Shown here piece by piece: positions 1 to 6,521 of a DNA stretch of 7,891 bases (its first letter is position 1; every line of letters starts with the position of its first letter). The DNA lies in assembly GCA_003641795.1 (NCBI GenBank), contig QNAP01000076.1, positions 1 to 7,891 on the forward strand, given 5' to 3'. The notes beneath the pieces were generated by a model, which saw only the letters and a list, made by a program, of their open reading frames with translations, had not been told where the DNA came from and searched no databases. A program made the translations under genes and the position numbers. This DNA comes from Thermotogae bacterium (GTDB lineage: Bacteria > Thermotogota > Thermotogae > UBA12178).

Positions 1-1
1 C

Positions 2-223
2 CTTGTTGCTCTGGCCTTCGTAGCGCTCTTCAAGCACCGTGGTTTCACCCACACCCTGACCTTCGCTGCCATCTATGGTGGCTTGCTCTACTTGGTCACT
101 CGCTCGGTGGGATTGCCACATGAAAAAAGCCTATACTTGGCCATTTCGGGCTTTACCGGTGATATGATTCACTTGATCGCCGACTACAGAAAGAAGCCCT
201 TGAGGGCCTTCAGGCTTTGGTGA
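2..223 (+). CDS. YdjM/DUF457-type membrane metal-dependent hydrolase, 3' end only
   Basis: This is the C-terminal 73 residues of a gene that enters from the left edge; the start is outside the window. The frame stays open from base 2 to the TGA at 221-223. It encodes a hydrophobic segment, then HRGFTH (residues 12-17 of the fragment), a second hydrophobic stretch, and GDMIHLIAD (53-61, with H57 and D61). An HRG-x-TH motif followed by an H-x3-D motif near a membrane segment is the pattern of the YdjM (DUF457) family of predicted inner-membrane metal-dependent hydrolases, whose physiological role is poorly known. The short basic tail RKKPLRAFRLW probably lies in the cytoplasm. The gene converges on hslU with only 20 bases between the two stop codons. 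The family call rests on two motifs in a fragment, so it is moderate; the reading frame itself is convincing. Confidence 0.68.
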   Translation, partial: LVALAFVALFKHRGFTHTLTFAAIYGGLLYLVTRSVGLPHEKSLYLAISGFTGDMIHLIADYRKKPLRAFRLW

Positions 224-243
224 CCCTTTTTAACAAGGTTAGT

Positions 244-1659
244 TCACAGAATGTACGCGCTGACGTCTTCGTCTCTGTAGATATCGCCGATCTTGCTCTG
301 CACGTACGCTGCGTCTATCACCACACGTGGTTCTGGCAAATCTGGCGCTTCGAAGGAAACATCTTCGAGAACCTTTTCCACGACAGTGTAGAGCCTCCTT
401 GCTCCGATGTTTTCCAGCTTCTCGTTGAGCTCGAAGGCAATACGGGCGATTTCCTCTATTCCATCGTCGGTGAAAATCAGTTCCACACCTTCTGTGGCAA
501 GCAGCGCTTCATATTGCTTGGTTATAGCATTTTTGGGTTCCCTCAATATTCTTGTGAAGTCGTGCTCGGTGAGCGGTGACAGCTCGACCCTCAAAGGAAA
601 CCTTCCTTGGAGTTCGGGTATGAGATCGCTGGGTTTGGAAACGTGGAAGGCTCCGGCCGCTATGAAAAGTATGTAGTCCGTCCTCACGGTTCCGTATTTG
701 GTGACGATGGTGGTACCCTCAACTATGGGTAGCAAGTCTCTTTGAACGCCTTCGCGGGAGACATCCGGCCCTCCACCTCTCCCGCTGGCGCCGCCGGCTA
801 CCTTGTCCATCTCGTCTATGAAGACGACACCTCTGTTTTCGGCACGGTGAAGAGCTTCCTGTACTACTTTGTCCATGTCTATGAGCTTTTCGGATTCTAT
901 GGGAAGTAGATATCGCTTTGCTTCAGAGACCTTCATCTTCTTCTTCTTTCGAGCCTTTGGAAGAAGGTTGCCGAACATGTTCTGTATCTCGATACCTATC
1001 TCTTCCATGTCAGGAACGCCAATCATTCCAAACATGGGCGGGTTCGATTCCTCGATTTCTATCTCGATCTCCTCATCGTCGAGCTCCCCACTTCTCAATT
1101 TTTCCCGGAGTTCTCGCCGTTTCGATCTGTAATTAGCTCTCTCCTCTGCGGACATCCGCTGTACTCCAGCAGATGCGGGCTGGAAGAGATCGATCAGCCC
1201 TTGAGGTTTGCGCTGGCGTGAATTGGGGAGAAGCGCATCGAGGATCCTCTCTTCTACCGCTTTCCTTGCTTTGTCTTCAACCTGCTTCATGTACTCTTGC
1301 TTCACCATGTTAACACTGACGTTGACGAGCTCGCGGATCATCGAGTCGACGTTCCTTCCAACGTACCCAACTTCGGTGAAACTGGTGGCTTCCACCTTGA
1401 CGAAAGGCGCACCGGAAAGCTGAGCCAACCTTCTGGCGATTTCGGTCTTTCCAACGCCTGTGGGACCGATCATGAGGATATTCTTGGGAACGATCTCTTT
1501 CTTCAGCTCTTCGCCTACTCGCTGCCTCCGTATCCTGTTCCGCACGGCGATGGCCACCGCTTTCTTGGCCTCGTGCTGGCCTACGATGTATTTGTCAAGC
1601 TCTTTAACGATTTCCCTCGGTGTCATATCTTCGAAGGATTTTCTCACCTCATTCTCCAT
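244..1659 (-). CDS. hslU: HslU, ATPase subunit of the HslUV (ClpYQ) protease
   Basis: The 471-residue protein is the AAA+ unfoldase that feeds substrates to the HslV peptidase in the cytoplasm. Visible landmarks are the N-terminal TPREIVKELDKYIVGQ, Walker A GPTGVGKT (65-72), the pore loop GYVGRN (98-103), an inserted I domain rich in charged residues (about 110-240), Walker B VVFIDEMDK (278-286) and the sensor/arginine region LIPELQGRFPLRVEL (346-360). The C-terminal tail DVSAYIL corresponds to the family tail that inserts between HslV subunits and activates them. Full length for the family. The frame extends 10 codons further upstream, but the ATG at 1659 is preferred because GGAGGAG lies just before it and family proteins begin near here. 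The start overlaps the end of hslV by 11 nt, so the two are probably translationally coupled. No convincing terminator follows. Confidence 0.97.
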   Translation of the reverse strand: MENEVRKSFEDMTPREIVKELDKYIVGQHEAKKAVAIAVRNRIRRQRVGEELKKEIVPKNILMIGPTGVGKTEIARRLAQLSGAPFVKVEATSFTEVGYVGRNVDSMIRELVNVSVNMVKQEYMKQVEDKARKAVEERILDALLPNSRQRKPQGLIDLFQPASAGVQRMSAEERANYRSKRRELREKLRSGELDDEEIEIEIEESNPPMFGMIGVPDMEEIGIEIQNMFGNLLPKARKKKKMKVSEAKRYLLPIESEKLIDMDKVVQEALHRAENRGVVFIDEMDKVAGGASGRGGGPDVSREGVQRDLLPIVEGTTIVTKYGTVRTDYILFIAAGAFHVSKPSDLIPELQGRFPLRVELSPLTEHDFTRILREPKNAITKQYEALLATEGVELIFTDDGIEEIARIAFELNEKLENIGARRLYTVVEKVLEDVSFEAPDLPEPRVVIDAAYVQSKIGDIYRDEDVSAYIL

Positions 1660-2188
1660 CTGGTATCTCCTCCACGGTAAAGTTCTCATTGGTGTAGATA
1701 CAGATCTCGCTGGCTATCTGGAGTGACTTCAAAGCGATCTCCTTTGCTGACAGATCCGTGTTTCTCAAAAGTGCCTTAGCAGCGGCTAAAGCGTAGCTTC
1801 CTCCTGAGCCTATGGCCACCACATCCTCATCTGGTTGGATCACCTCGCCGTTTCCAGAAACCAAGAGTAGATTTTCCTTGTTTGCGACGAGCATCAAGGC
1901 TTCAAGGTGTCTCAAGACCTTGTCGGTCCTCCAATCTTTAGCGAGGGCAACGGCGGCTCTCAGCAGATTCGAGTTCATCTGACGATACTTCTCTTCAAAC
2001 CTTTCAAAGAGAGTTAGCGCATCGGCTACAGAACCTGCAAAGCCTGCTACTACCTTGCCATCGCCGAGACGTCTCACCTTCTTGGCGGATGCTTTCATCA
2101 CGGTATTTCCAAAGGTGACCTGCCCGTCACCCGCAATCACAGTTTTGCCATCTTTTTTAACCGCGATTATCGTCGTTCCGTGGAACAT
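1649..2188 (-). CDS. hslV: HslV, threonine peptidase subunit of HslUV
   Basis: The 179-residue protein is the proteasome-related N-terminal-threonine protease that forms the proteolytic core of HslUV. The sequence begins MFHGTTI; removal of the first four residues would expose Thr5 as the catalytic Thr1. Counted from there, Asp17 (D21, in AGDGQ) and Lys33 (K37) fall exactly at the family's active-site positions, and Ser124 is S128 in AIGSGGSYALAA. GFAGSVADA (49-57) and the AKDWRTDKVLR block are also typical. Length is normal. The ATG at 2188 follows a strong AAGGAGGGG with suitable spacing. The first 32 nt lie inside the end of ddl, and the last 11 nt overlap the start of hslU. Catalytic residues are all present, so the protease should be active. 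Confidence 0.97.
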   Translation of the reverse strand: MFHGTTIIAVKKDGKTVIAGDGQVTFGNTVMKASAKKVRRLGDGKVVAGFAGSVADALTLFERFEEKYRQMNSNLLRAAVALAKDWRTDKVLRHLEALMLVANKENLLLVSGNGEVIQPDEDVVAIGSGGSYALAAAKALLRNTDLSAKEIALKSLQIASEICIYTNENFTVEEIPDGE

Positions 2189-3107
2189 GCTTACCCCTCC
2201 TTTTGCGTTTCAATGCCGACCTCACTACAGCGTCCACCGCTTCTTCAAAACTCATACCCATAGCCTTCGCTGATGCCGGAAGATCACTCAACTCAGTCAT
2301 GCCAGGAATGGTGTTCACTTCGAGAAAGTAGAACCTTCCATCGGCAAAAATACCGTCTATCCGAGCCATATCACGACATCCAAGATAATTGTACACCTGA
2401 AGCGCCACGCGTTTTACTTCTCTCTCTTCTTCCGGTTCCAGCTCTGCGGGGAGAATGAACTCCGTCATACCCTTGGTGTACTTTGCAGTGTAGTCGTAGA
2501 ACTCTCTCTTAGGTCTAAGTTCGAGAATGGGCAAAACAACAGGTTTACCATCTATTTCCAACACGGAGATGGTGAGTTCTTTTCCTCTGACGTAGCGCTG
2601 AGCTATGTAGCCACCGTAATCTTCTACAAGTTTCGACGCGTGGGAGAGAAACTCTTCCTTCGTCTTGCATATTTTGATTCCAATGCTGGAACCTTCCCTC
2701 CGAGGTTTCAGCACCGTGGGGAGCTCGAGATCGTTGGGGACGGCTACCTCTTCCAGGTAGAGATACTTGGGTATTTCCATCATGGAACCAAGAACTCTAT
2801 ATGTCAAGAGTTTGTCGAAGCAGACGGCGCTGGTGTAAGGGTCGGAACAGGTGTAGGGTATGTTGTGAGCTTCCATGAGAAACTGTATTCCGCCATCCTC
2901 GCCGAAGTGCCCGTGAAGGACATTGAAGACTAAATCCGAGTCCTCGACATCTTTCAGAAAGGCTGTGGGGTCGCCTTGATAATCCACGGCCTTCACCAGA
3001 TATCCCAAGCGATTTAAAGCGCTGTAAACGTTTTTGCCACTTCTCAGAGACACTTCTCTTTCTCTTGAAATACCGCCCATGACCACAGCAATCTTCGGTT
3101 TACTCAA
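2157..3107 (-). CDS. ddl: D-alanine--D-alanine ligase
   Basis: This ATP-grasp ligase joins two D-alanines for the peptidoglycan stem peptide in the cytoplasm. Motifs, numbered from the TTG start: VVMGGISREREVSLRSG with the substrate-binding Glu near residue 17, NVLHGHFGEDG (62-72), KPRREGSSIG (135-144), FYDYTAKY (203-210) and FYFLEVNTIPGMTELS (259-274, Mg/ATP site). The Tyr in the FYDYTAKY loop is the residue associated with D-Ala-D-Ala rather than D-Ala-D-Lac specificity. The TTG at 3107 is preferred to the ATG at 3113, because GGAAGGAG directly abuts that ATG but lies 6 nt before the TTG. From TTG the protein has 316 residues, from ATG 318. The gene overlaps the hydrolase by 8 nt. Its basic C-terminal tail, beyond the usual family end, runs 32 nt into hslV. 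Confidence 0.95.
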   Translation of the reverse strand: MSKPKIAVVMGGISREREVSLRSGKNVYSALNRLGYLVKAVDYQGDPTAFLKDVEDSDLVFNVLHGHFGEDGGIQFLMEAHNIPYTCSDPYTSAVCFDKLLTYRVLGSMMEIPKYLYLEEVAVPNDLELPTVLKPRREGSSIGIKICKTKEEFLSHASKLVEDYGGYIAQRYVRGKELTISVLEIDGKPVVLPILELRPKREFYDYTAKYTKGMTEFILPAELEPEEEREVKRVALQVYNYLGCRDMARIDGIFADGRFYFLEVNTIPGMTELSDLPASAKAMGMSFEEAVDAVVRSALKRKRRGKHVPRNDDNRG

Positions 3108-3876
3108 CGCCATCTCCTTCCAAGAACTCCAGAATGTCTTCCATAACGCACTGACCGTATTCGGGATCTTCGAAAGGTTCGTGGTAACATCCTTCGTACT
3201 TCACCAATTTTTTTGGTGCTTGAAGTAACTTGAAAAACCTCTCTGAAGCGTCGGGAGGGACGATTTTATCTGCCGTGGAAAGGATCAGGAGTGTGGGTAT
3301 CCCCACGCGACTCGCTTCGACGAAAGCTTTGTGAAGGTGTTCCATAAGCTGACAAACCAGTCTCGCTGTGACCTGCCTGTGAACGAGCTCATCTTCCACG
3401 TACCGTCTCACCGCTTCCTTGTTACGAGATAGAAAATCAACGTTTATTCTGTTGTCGAAACTCATCTTCGGTGCCAAAACGTTTAGAAAAGCGAGAGCAA
3501 GTTTCAAAACAGGGTTGATCGCGATCCTTAATGCGGGATTGGAAAGGATCAGTTTTTTCACCCCTGGTGATCTTTCTTCCACGTACCTCAATGCGATCAA
3601 TCCGCCGAGGCTGTGTCCCATGAGATAAACGGGATGTTGTGACGCGTGGATCATTTCATCCACGACACTGTAGAAATCTTCGAATCGACGTATGTGTCCT
3701 CTGGGGCCTGAAGTTTTACCGTGTCCTGGAAGATCGGCACTCACCACATCGTAGCCCGCACCGTTGAAAACACCAGCCAAGTTTTTGTAACGTCCAGCGT
3801 GCTCACCGAGACCGTGAACGATCACCAATGTCCCTTTCGAGTCTTTTTTCGCACGCCAGTGGTACATCTTCTTCAT
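3100..3876 (-). CDS. alpha/beta hydrolase, monoacylglycerol lipase / lysophospholipase-like
   Basis: The 258-residue protein belongs to the alpha/beta hydrolase fold, closest in pattern to the Hydrolase_4 (serine aminopeptidase S33-like / monoglyceride lipase) group. From the ATG at 3876: VIVHGLGEHAGRY (18-30, oxyanion HG), DLPGHGKTSGPRGH (48-61), the nucleophile elbow GHSLGG with Ser89, Asp203 in LSTADKIVPP and His232 in CYHEPFEDPE. The triad is complete. There is no signal peptide, so it is probably cytoplasmic; the substrate, perhaps a lipid ester, is inferred only. The open frame extends another 33 codons upstream, but those run through a terminator and the tRNA gene and are not coding. 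AGGGG sits very near the ATG at 3876, and GGTGAT suits the ATG at 3867, so the start may be 3 codons later. First gene of the run with ddl and hslVU. Confidence 0.88.
   Translation of the reverse strand: MKKMYHWRAKKDSKGTLVIVHGLGEHAGRYKNLAGVFNGAGYDVVSADLPGHGKTSGPRGHIRRFEDFYSVVDEMIHASQHPVYLMGHSLGGLIALRYVEERSPGVKKLILSNPALRIAINPVLKLALAFLNVLAPKMSFDNRINVDFLSRNKEAVRRYVEDELVHRQVTARLVCQLMEHLHKAFVEASRVGIPTLLILSTADKIVPPDASERFFKLLQAPKKLVKYEGCYHEPFEDPEYGQCVMEDILEFLEGDGVE
3114..3121 (-). promoter_or_regulatory. Shine-Dalgarno site deciding the ddl start
   Basis: On the minus strand this reads GGAAGGAG and is followed at once by ATGGCGTTGAGTAA. A zero-base spacer makes the ATG at 3113 a poor start, whereas the in-frame TTG at 3107 lies at an ideal 6-nt distance and begins inside the stop region of the upstream hydrolase gene (TTGAGTAA). 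The site lies within the hydrolase coding sequence, as expected for coupled translation. Confidence 0.6.
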
Positions 3877-3898
3877 CACCCCTGTGGCGTATTGAGTA

Positions 3899-3927
3899 GA
3901 AAAAGGCGCTGTTTTTCGCAGCGCCTT
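3899..3927 (-). terminator. intrinsic terminator after tRNA-Ser
   Basis: The minus-strand RNA has a 9-bp perfect stem AAGGCGCTG / CAGCGCCTT around a 7-nt loop, followed by five T residues. It begins 3 nt after the encoded CCA of the tRNA and ends 23 nt before the hydrolase start, so it should end the tRNA transcript and limit entry into the hydrolase operon. Confidence 0.87.
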
Positions 3928-3930
3928 AAC

Positions 3931-4018
3931 TGGCGGAGGCGGTGGGACTCGAACCCACACGGGACATCGTCCCATCGATTTTCAAGACCGACCCCTTGAC
4001 CAATTCGGGCACGCCTCC
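3931..4018 (-). tRNA. tRNA-Ser (anticodon UGA), CCA encoded
   Basis: The minus strand folds into a class II tRNA. The acceptor stem is GGAGGCG with CGCCTCC, the discriminator base is G and CCA is encoded at 3933-3931. The D arm includes AATTGGTCAAGGGG. The anticodon stem TCGGT / ATCGA encloses loop CTTGAAA, with anticodon TGA at 3984-3982, reading UCA and related serine codons. The long variable arm GGGAC-GAT-GTCCC is diagnostic of tRNA-Ser. The T arm is GTGGGTTCGAGTCCCAC. The gene starts 25 nt after the nusA stop codon. All arms pair well and nothing suggests decay. Confidence 0.97.
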
Positions 4019-4024
4019 ATTTCT

Positions 4025-4052
4025 ATTATAACCTATCTCGCCCTCACATCAC
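4025..4052 (-). promoter_or_regulatory. candidate promoter of tRNA-Ser
   Basis: A perfect TATAAT (minus strand, 4030-4025) lies between the nusA stop and the tRNA. A weak -35 candidate, GTGATG at 4052-4047, overlaps the nusA stop codon with a 16-nt spacer. Six bases separate the -10 box from the first tRNA base, so initiation would fall at or next to the mature 5' end. The tRNA could also be read from the rimP-nusA transcript. Confidence 0.55.
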
Positions 4053-5072
4053 CGCCTTGATATCGATCTTCCAACCGGTAAGTTTCACGGCAAGCCTGGC
4101 GTTTTGCCCGCCTTTGCCGATGGCTACCGAGAGTTCCGAAGGCGCTACCAAAACACGTGCCGATTTGGCACGTTCGTCGAGTATCCTGACGTCCGCCACT
4201 CTCGCAGGAGAGAGGGCGTTGGCTATGAACTCCAGAGGATCGGGGGACCATCTCACCACATCCACTCGTTCATGCTTGAGCTCGCGCAGAACAGCACTGA
4301 TCCTGCTCCCGCCTTCTCCTATACAAGCGCCCACGGGGTCGACGTTTGGATTGTTGGAGACGACGGCAATCTTGGTTCTCACTCCGGATTCTCTGGCAAT
4401 GGCTTTGATTTCGACAACCCCTTGCTCGATTTCGGGTACTTCGAGCTTGAAAAGCTCGATCACGAACTCTGACACCGCTCCGCTAACAAAGATCTTAGGG
4501 CTCTTGCCCGCCCTGGTAACGTTGACGATGTAAACTTTTATCAACGAGCCCTGCCTAAGTTGCTCGCCGTAAATCCAATCACGCTTGAGTAATCTCGTCT
4601 CTATTTTCCCCACTCGAACATCTGCCCATCGGTCGGTGACGCGCATGACCTCAGCGGTGGTCACAGATCCTACCATCTCGGAATATTTTTTGAATAGGTT
4701 CTCCTTTTCAAAGTCGCGAATCTTCTGGATGAGCACCTGTCTCGCCGTTTGGACAGCGATTCTTCCGAAATCCCTCAGCTCCAGTGGCCTGCGGATAACA
4801 TCTCCAACCTTGGCATCTGGTTGAATGGTGAGGGCTTCTTCGAGACTGATCTCAGAGTTGTCGGCAGGGTTCCCTTCCACCACGCTGAGTAGTTGGAAGA
4901 TCTTTACATCTCCCGTGACGCGGTCTATCTCCACGTCGACGTTCTTATTGCCTCCAAAATTGTTTTTGTATGCGGTCTTAAGAGCCTGCTCTAAAGCAAT
5001 GAGAACGTCTTCTTTCGGTATTCCTTTTTCTTCTTCCAGCTCCTCAATGGCCTCAATCAAGTTCAAGTTCAT
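4044..5072 (-). CDS. nusA: NusA, transcription elongation/termination factor
   Basis: The 342-residue protein binds RNA polymerase and nascent RNA, and it modulates pausing, intrinsic termination and antitermination. Domains in order: an RNAP-binding N-terminal domain (about 1-125, with the EDVLIALEQALKTAYK helix), S1 (about 131-190), KH1 (about 200-275, with LFKLEVPEI and the DPVGACIGEGGSRI loop at 245-258) and KH2 (about 285-338, with VAIGKGGQNARLA at 316-328). It stops right after KH2, lacking the acidic repeats of E. coli NusA, as in Thermotoga. The ATG at 5072 follows GGGAGGAGGTG. The start lies 15 nt after rimP and the two form one operon, the conserved rimP-nusA pair. The infB gene that often follows is absent; tRNA-Ser comes next. 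Confidence 0.97.
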   Translation of the reverse strand: MNLNLIEAIEELEEEKGIPKEDVLIALEQALKTAYKNNFGGNKNVDVEIDRVTGDVKIFQLLSVVEGNPADNSEISLEEALTIQPDAKVGDVIRRPLELRDFGRIAVQTARQVLIQKIRDFEKENLFKKYSEMVGSVTTAEVMRVTDRWADVRVGKIETRLLKRDWIYGEQLRQGSLIKVYIVNVTRAGKSPKIFVSGAVSEFVIELFKLEVPEIEQGVVEIKAIARESGVRTKIAVVSNNPNVDPVGACIGEGGSRISAVLRELKHERVDVVRWSPDPLEFIANALSPARVADVRILDERAKSARVLVAPSELSVAIGKGGQNARLAVKLTGWKIDIKAVM

Positions 5073-5087
5073 CTTGCACCTCCTCCC

Positions 5088-5558
5088 TTAAAACTCCACT
5101 TCCAAATTAGCGCGTTTGATCTCATCCAAATTTACCTTCAGAGACTTTTTTGTATCTTTGAGTGTGATCTCCAGTGTTCCGTCTTCTCCCACTGATTTTA
5201 TCCAACCTACCACGCTCGAGAGCCCTTCCACAGGCTCGTTGAAAACAAACTTCGCCAGCTTTCCAGCAAATCGTTTGTAATCTTTTTCATCTCTCAGTGG
5301 TCTATCCAATCCTGGAGACGAGACCTCCAGCATGTACGAACTGGGGATGAAATCTTCTTTGTCGAGTTCCTTTTCGATTTCACGGGATACCAGCTCACAA
5401 TCATCGATCCCGATGTACCCATCCTCCTTGTCTATCACCACCTTGAGTACCCAATGTCGGCCTTGCCTGCGGTACTGAAGATCGAATAGCTCGTATCCAA
5501 GCAACGGTAATATCTGTTCCGCAATTTCCCTGGCACGCTCTACTATATCGTTGTACAA
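5088..5558 (-). CDS. rimP: RimP, 30S ribosome maturation factor
   Basis: The 156-residue protein assists late assembly of the 30S subunit. An N-terminal alpha/beta domain (1-about 88) carries GYELFDLQY (21-29), VIDKEDGYIGIDDCELVSREIEKELD split over 41-66, and the family signature YMLEVSSPGLDRPL (75-88). A C-terminal SH3-like barrel follows (about 90-156). Length is normal. The start is TTG at 5558; an ATG five bases upstream (5563) is out of frame and yields only a six-codon ORF. The SD GAGGAGG ends 9 nt before the TTG. First gene of the rimP-nusA operon. The leader upstream contains a terminator-like hairpin that may control both genes. Confidence 0.95.
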   Translation of the reverse strand: MYNDIVERAREIAEQILPLLGYELFDLQYRRQGRHWVLKVVIDKEDGYIGIDDCELVSREIEKELDKEDFIPSSYMLEVSSPGLDRPLRDEKDYKRFAGKLAKFVFNEPVEGLSSVVGWIKSVGEDGTLEITLKDTKKSLKVNLDEIKRANLEVEF

Positions 5559-5570
5559 GGCATTTCGCCT

Positions 5571-5604
5571 CCTCGAAAAGAAATCGAGGGCCTTGTGCCC
5601 TCGA
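5571..5604 (-). promoter_or_regulatory. rimP-nusA leader with terminator hairpin and competing SD hairpin
   Basis: On the minus strand, segment A TCGAGGGC (5604-5597) pairs with B GCCCTCGA (5591-5584): 8 bp around loop ACAAG, followed by TTTCTTTTC, an intrinsic-terminator layout inside the leader. The same B arm can instead pair, as CCTCGA (5589-5584), with C TCGAGG (5576-5571) across a 7-nt loop. C includes the first bases of the rimP SD (TCGAGGAGG). The two folds exclude each other. The tail is short and interrupted by C, so termination would be partial. A regulatory role is inferred. Confidence 0.6.
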
Positions 5605-5626
5605 GCGATGTACCTCTTGCGTTTGT

Positions 5627-5635
5627 ATTATAGCA
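5627..5635 (-). promoter_or_regulatory. extended -10 promoter of rimP-nusA
   Basis: The minus strand reads TGC-TATAAT, a perfect -10 box with an upstream TG (extended -10). No good -35 box is seen at 16-18 nt, which fits an extended -10 promoter. Initiation near 5620 would give a leader of about 60 nt holding the hairpin region. The 8-bp palindrome GTGATCAC (5637-5644) sits immediately upstream and could be a regulator site, although 8 bp may be chance. Confidence 0.65.
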
Positions 5636-5704
5636 CGTGATCACCGTATGGAATGTTTAATTCAAAGTAAAAACGATAGTATTAAGCAGGAAGTGGAATC
5701 TTGA

Positions 5705-6521
5705 AAGTTTCTATACGCCACGACCTTTTCTCGACGTATGACGATAAAGGCTGGAGGTATGAAAAGGGTTAAGGGTTCGAACGTGGTGATCTTCACCGCC
5801 GGTGTTGCCCAAAGACCAGGAGAGACACGACTCCAACTTTTAGGAAGAAACGCTCGTTTGACGTGGGAATTGGCAGCTGAAGCCGCACGTTACGCACCAG
5901 ATGCGATCTTTCTGGTAGTGACCAATCCGGTGGATGTTCTATCTTATGTAGCATGGAAAGCCAGCGATTTCTCCAAGGAGCGTGTCTTTGGTTCAGGAAC
6001 GGTACTGGATACCGCGAGACTCAGAACCTTGATAGCCCACATTGCGGGGTTTCTCCAAGAAGTGTTCACGCTTACGTCATAGGCGAACACGGGGATTCAG
6101 AGTTGGCGGTATGGAGCAAAGCTATAGTGGGTGGGTTGCCCATAAAAGAGATGTGCAAGGCGTGTAAGGCAGGTTGTGGTTCCACGGTGTTGGAAGAACT
6201 TTTTGAAAAAACCAGGGGCACCGCTTACAAGATCATCGCTAAAAAAGGTGCTACACATTACGCTATAGCGACGGCGGTAGCCAAATCTTGGAGTCTATTT
6301 TCAGGGATGAAAGGCGCATTCTAACTGTGTCGACCTATGTGGACGATTACATGGGAGTGGGAGATCTTTATATAGGGCTACCCGCAATTCTGAGTTCCAA
6401 AGGTATTGCCAGGGTGCTGAAGCTCGATCTCGATGTTACTGAAAGGGAGCTCTTTGTGCGTTCGGCAAGGGTCATCAAGAATGCTCTCTCGAACATAGAA
6501 CACCTCTGGGCGGCTCAATGA
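5705..6521 (+). pseudogene. ldh: L-lactate dehydrogenase, truncated and frameshifted
   Basis: Homology to NAD-dependent L-lactate dehydrogenase (pyruvate to lactate) begins abruptly around KFLYATTFSRR, equivalent to about residue 48 of the T. maritima enzyme, and continues in three frames. Frame 1 runs through GSNVVIFTAGVAQRPGETR, VTNPVDV and DTARLRTLIA to about 6039. Loss of one base there moves the reading to the next frame (HCGVSPRSVHAYVIGEHGDSE) up to about 6283. A second one-base loss in an AAA run moves it to ESIFRDERRILTVS and the true C-terminus at 6521. The substrate Arg, NP motif, Asp-Arg pair and catalytic His are still readable, but most of the NAD-binding N-terminus is gone. A possible scrap of it lies at 5667-5703. 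The truncation makes sequencing error alone unlikely. It lies divergent to rimP. Confidence 0.88.

Noticed and set aside
194..217. Possible shared terminator between the membrane-protein gene and hslU (AAGCC / GGCTT stem).
   Set aside because: Only 5 bp with a 14-nt loop, lying inside coding sequence, and the T tract on either strand is poor.
217..579. Plus-strand open frames antisense to hslU, ddl and nusA (for example 217-579, 4057-4533).
   Set aside because: They mirror strongly conserved genes on the minus strand and show low-complexity, serine-rich translations with no family motif or SD.
3877..3975. 33-codon N-terminal extension of the hydrolase (includes a run of prolines).
   Set aside because: It translates the terminator and the 3' half of the tRNA-Ser gene; the SD-like sequence and family start point to 3876 or 3867.
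5637..5644. GTGATCAC palindrome upstream of the rimP -10 as the same operator as the ATPase repeats.
   Set aside because: It shares only CGGTGAT with the repeat and lacks the ATTGG half, so the match is too short to claim.
5738..6082. Reading the first LDH frame as an independent 114-residue protein.
   Set aside because: Homology continues directly in the next frames and the N-terminus is missing, so it is a piece of one broken gene.
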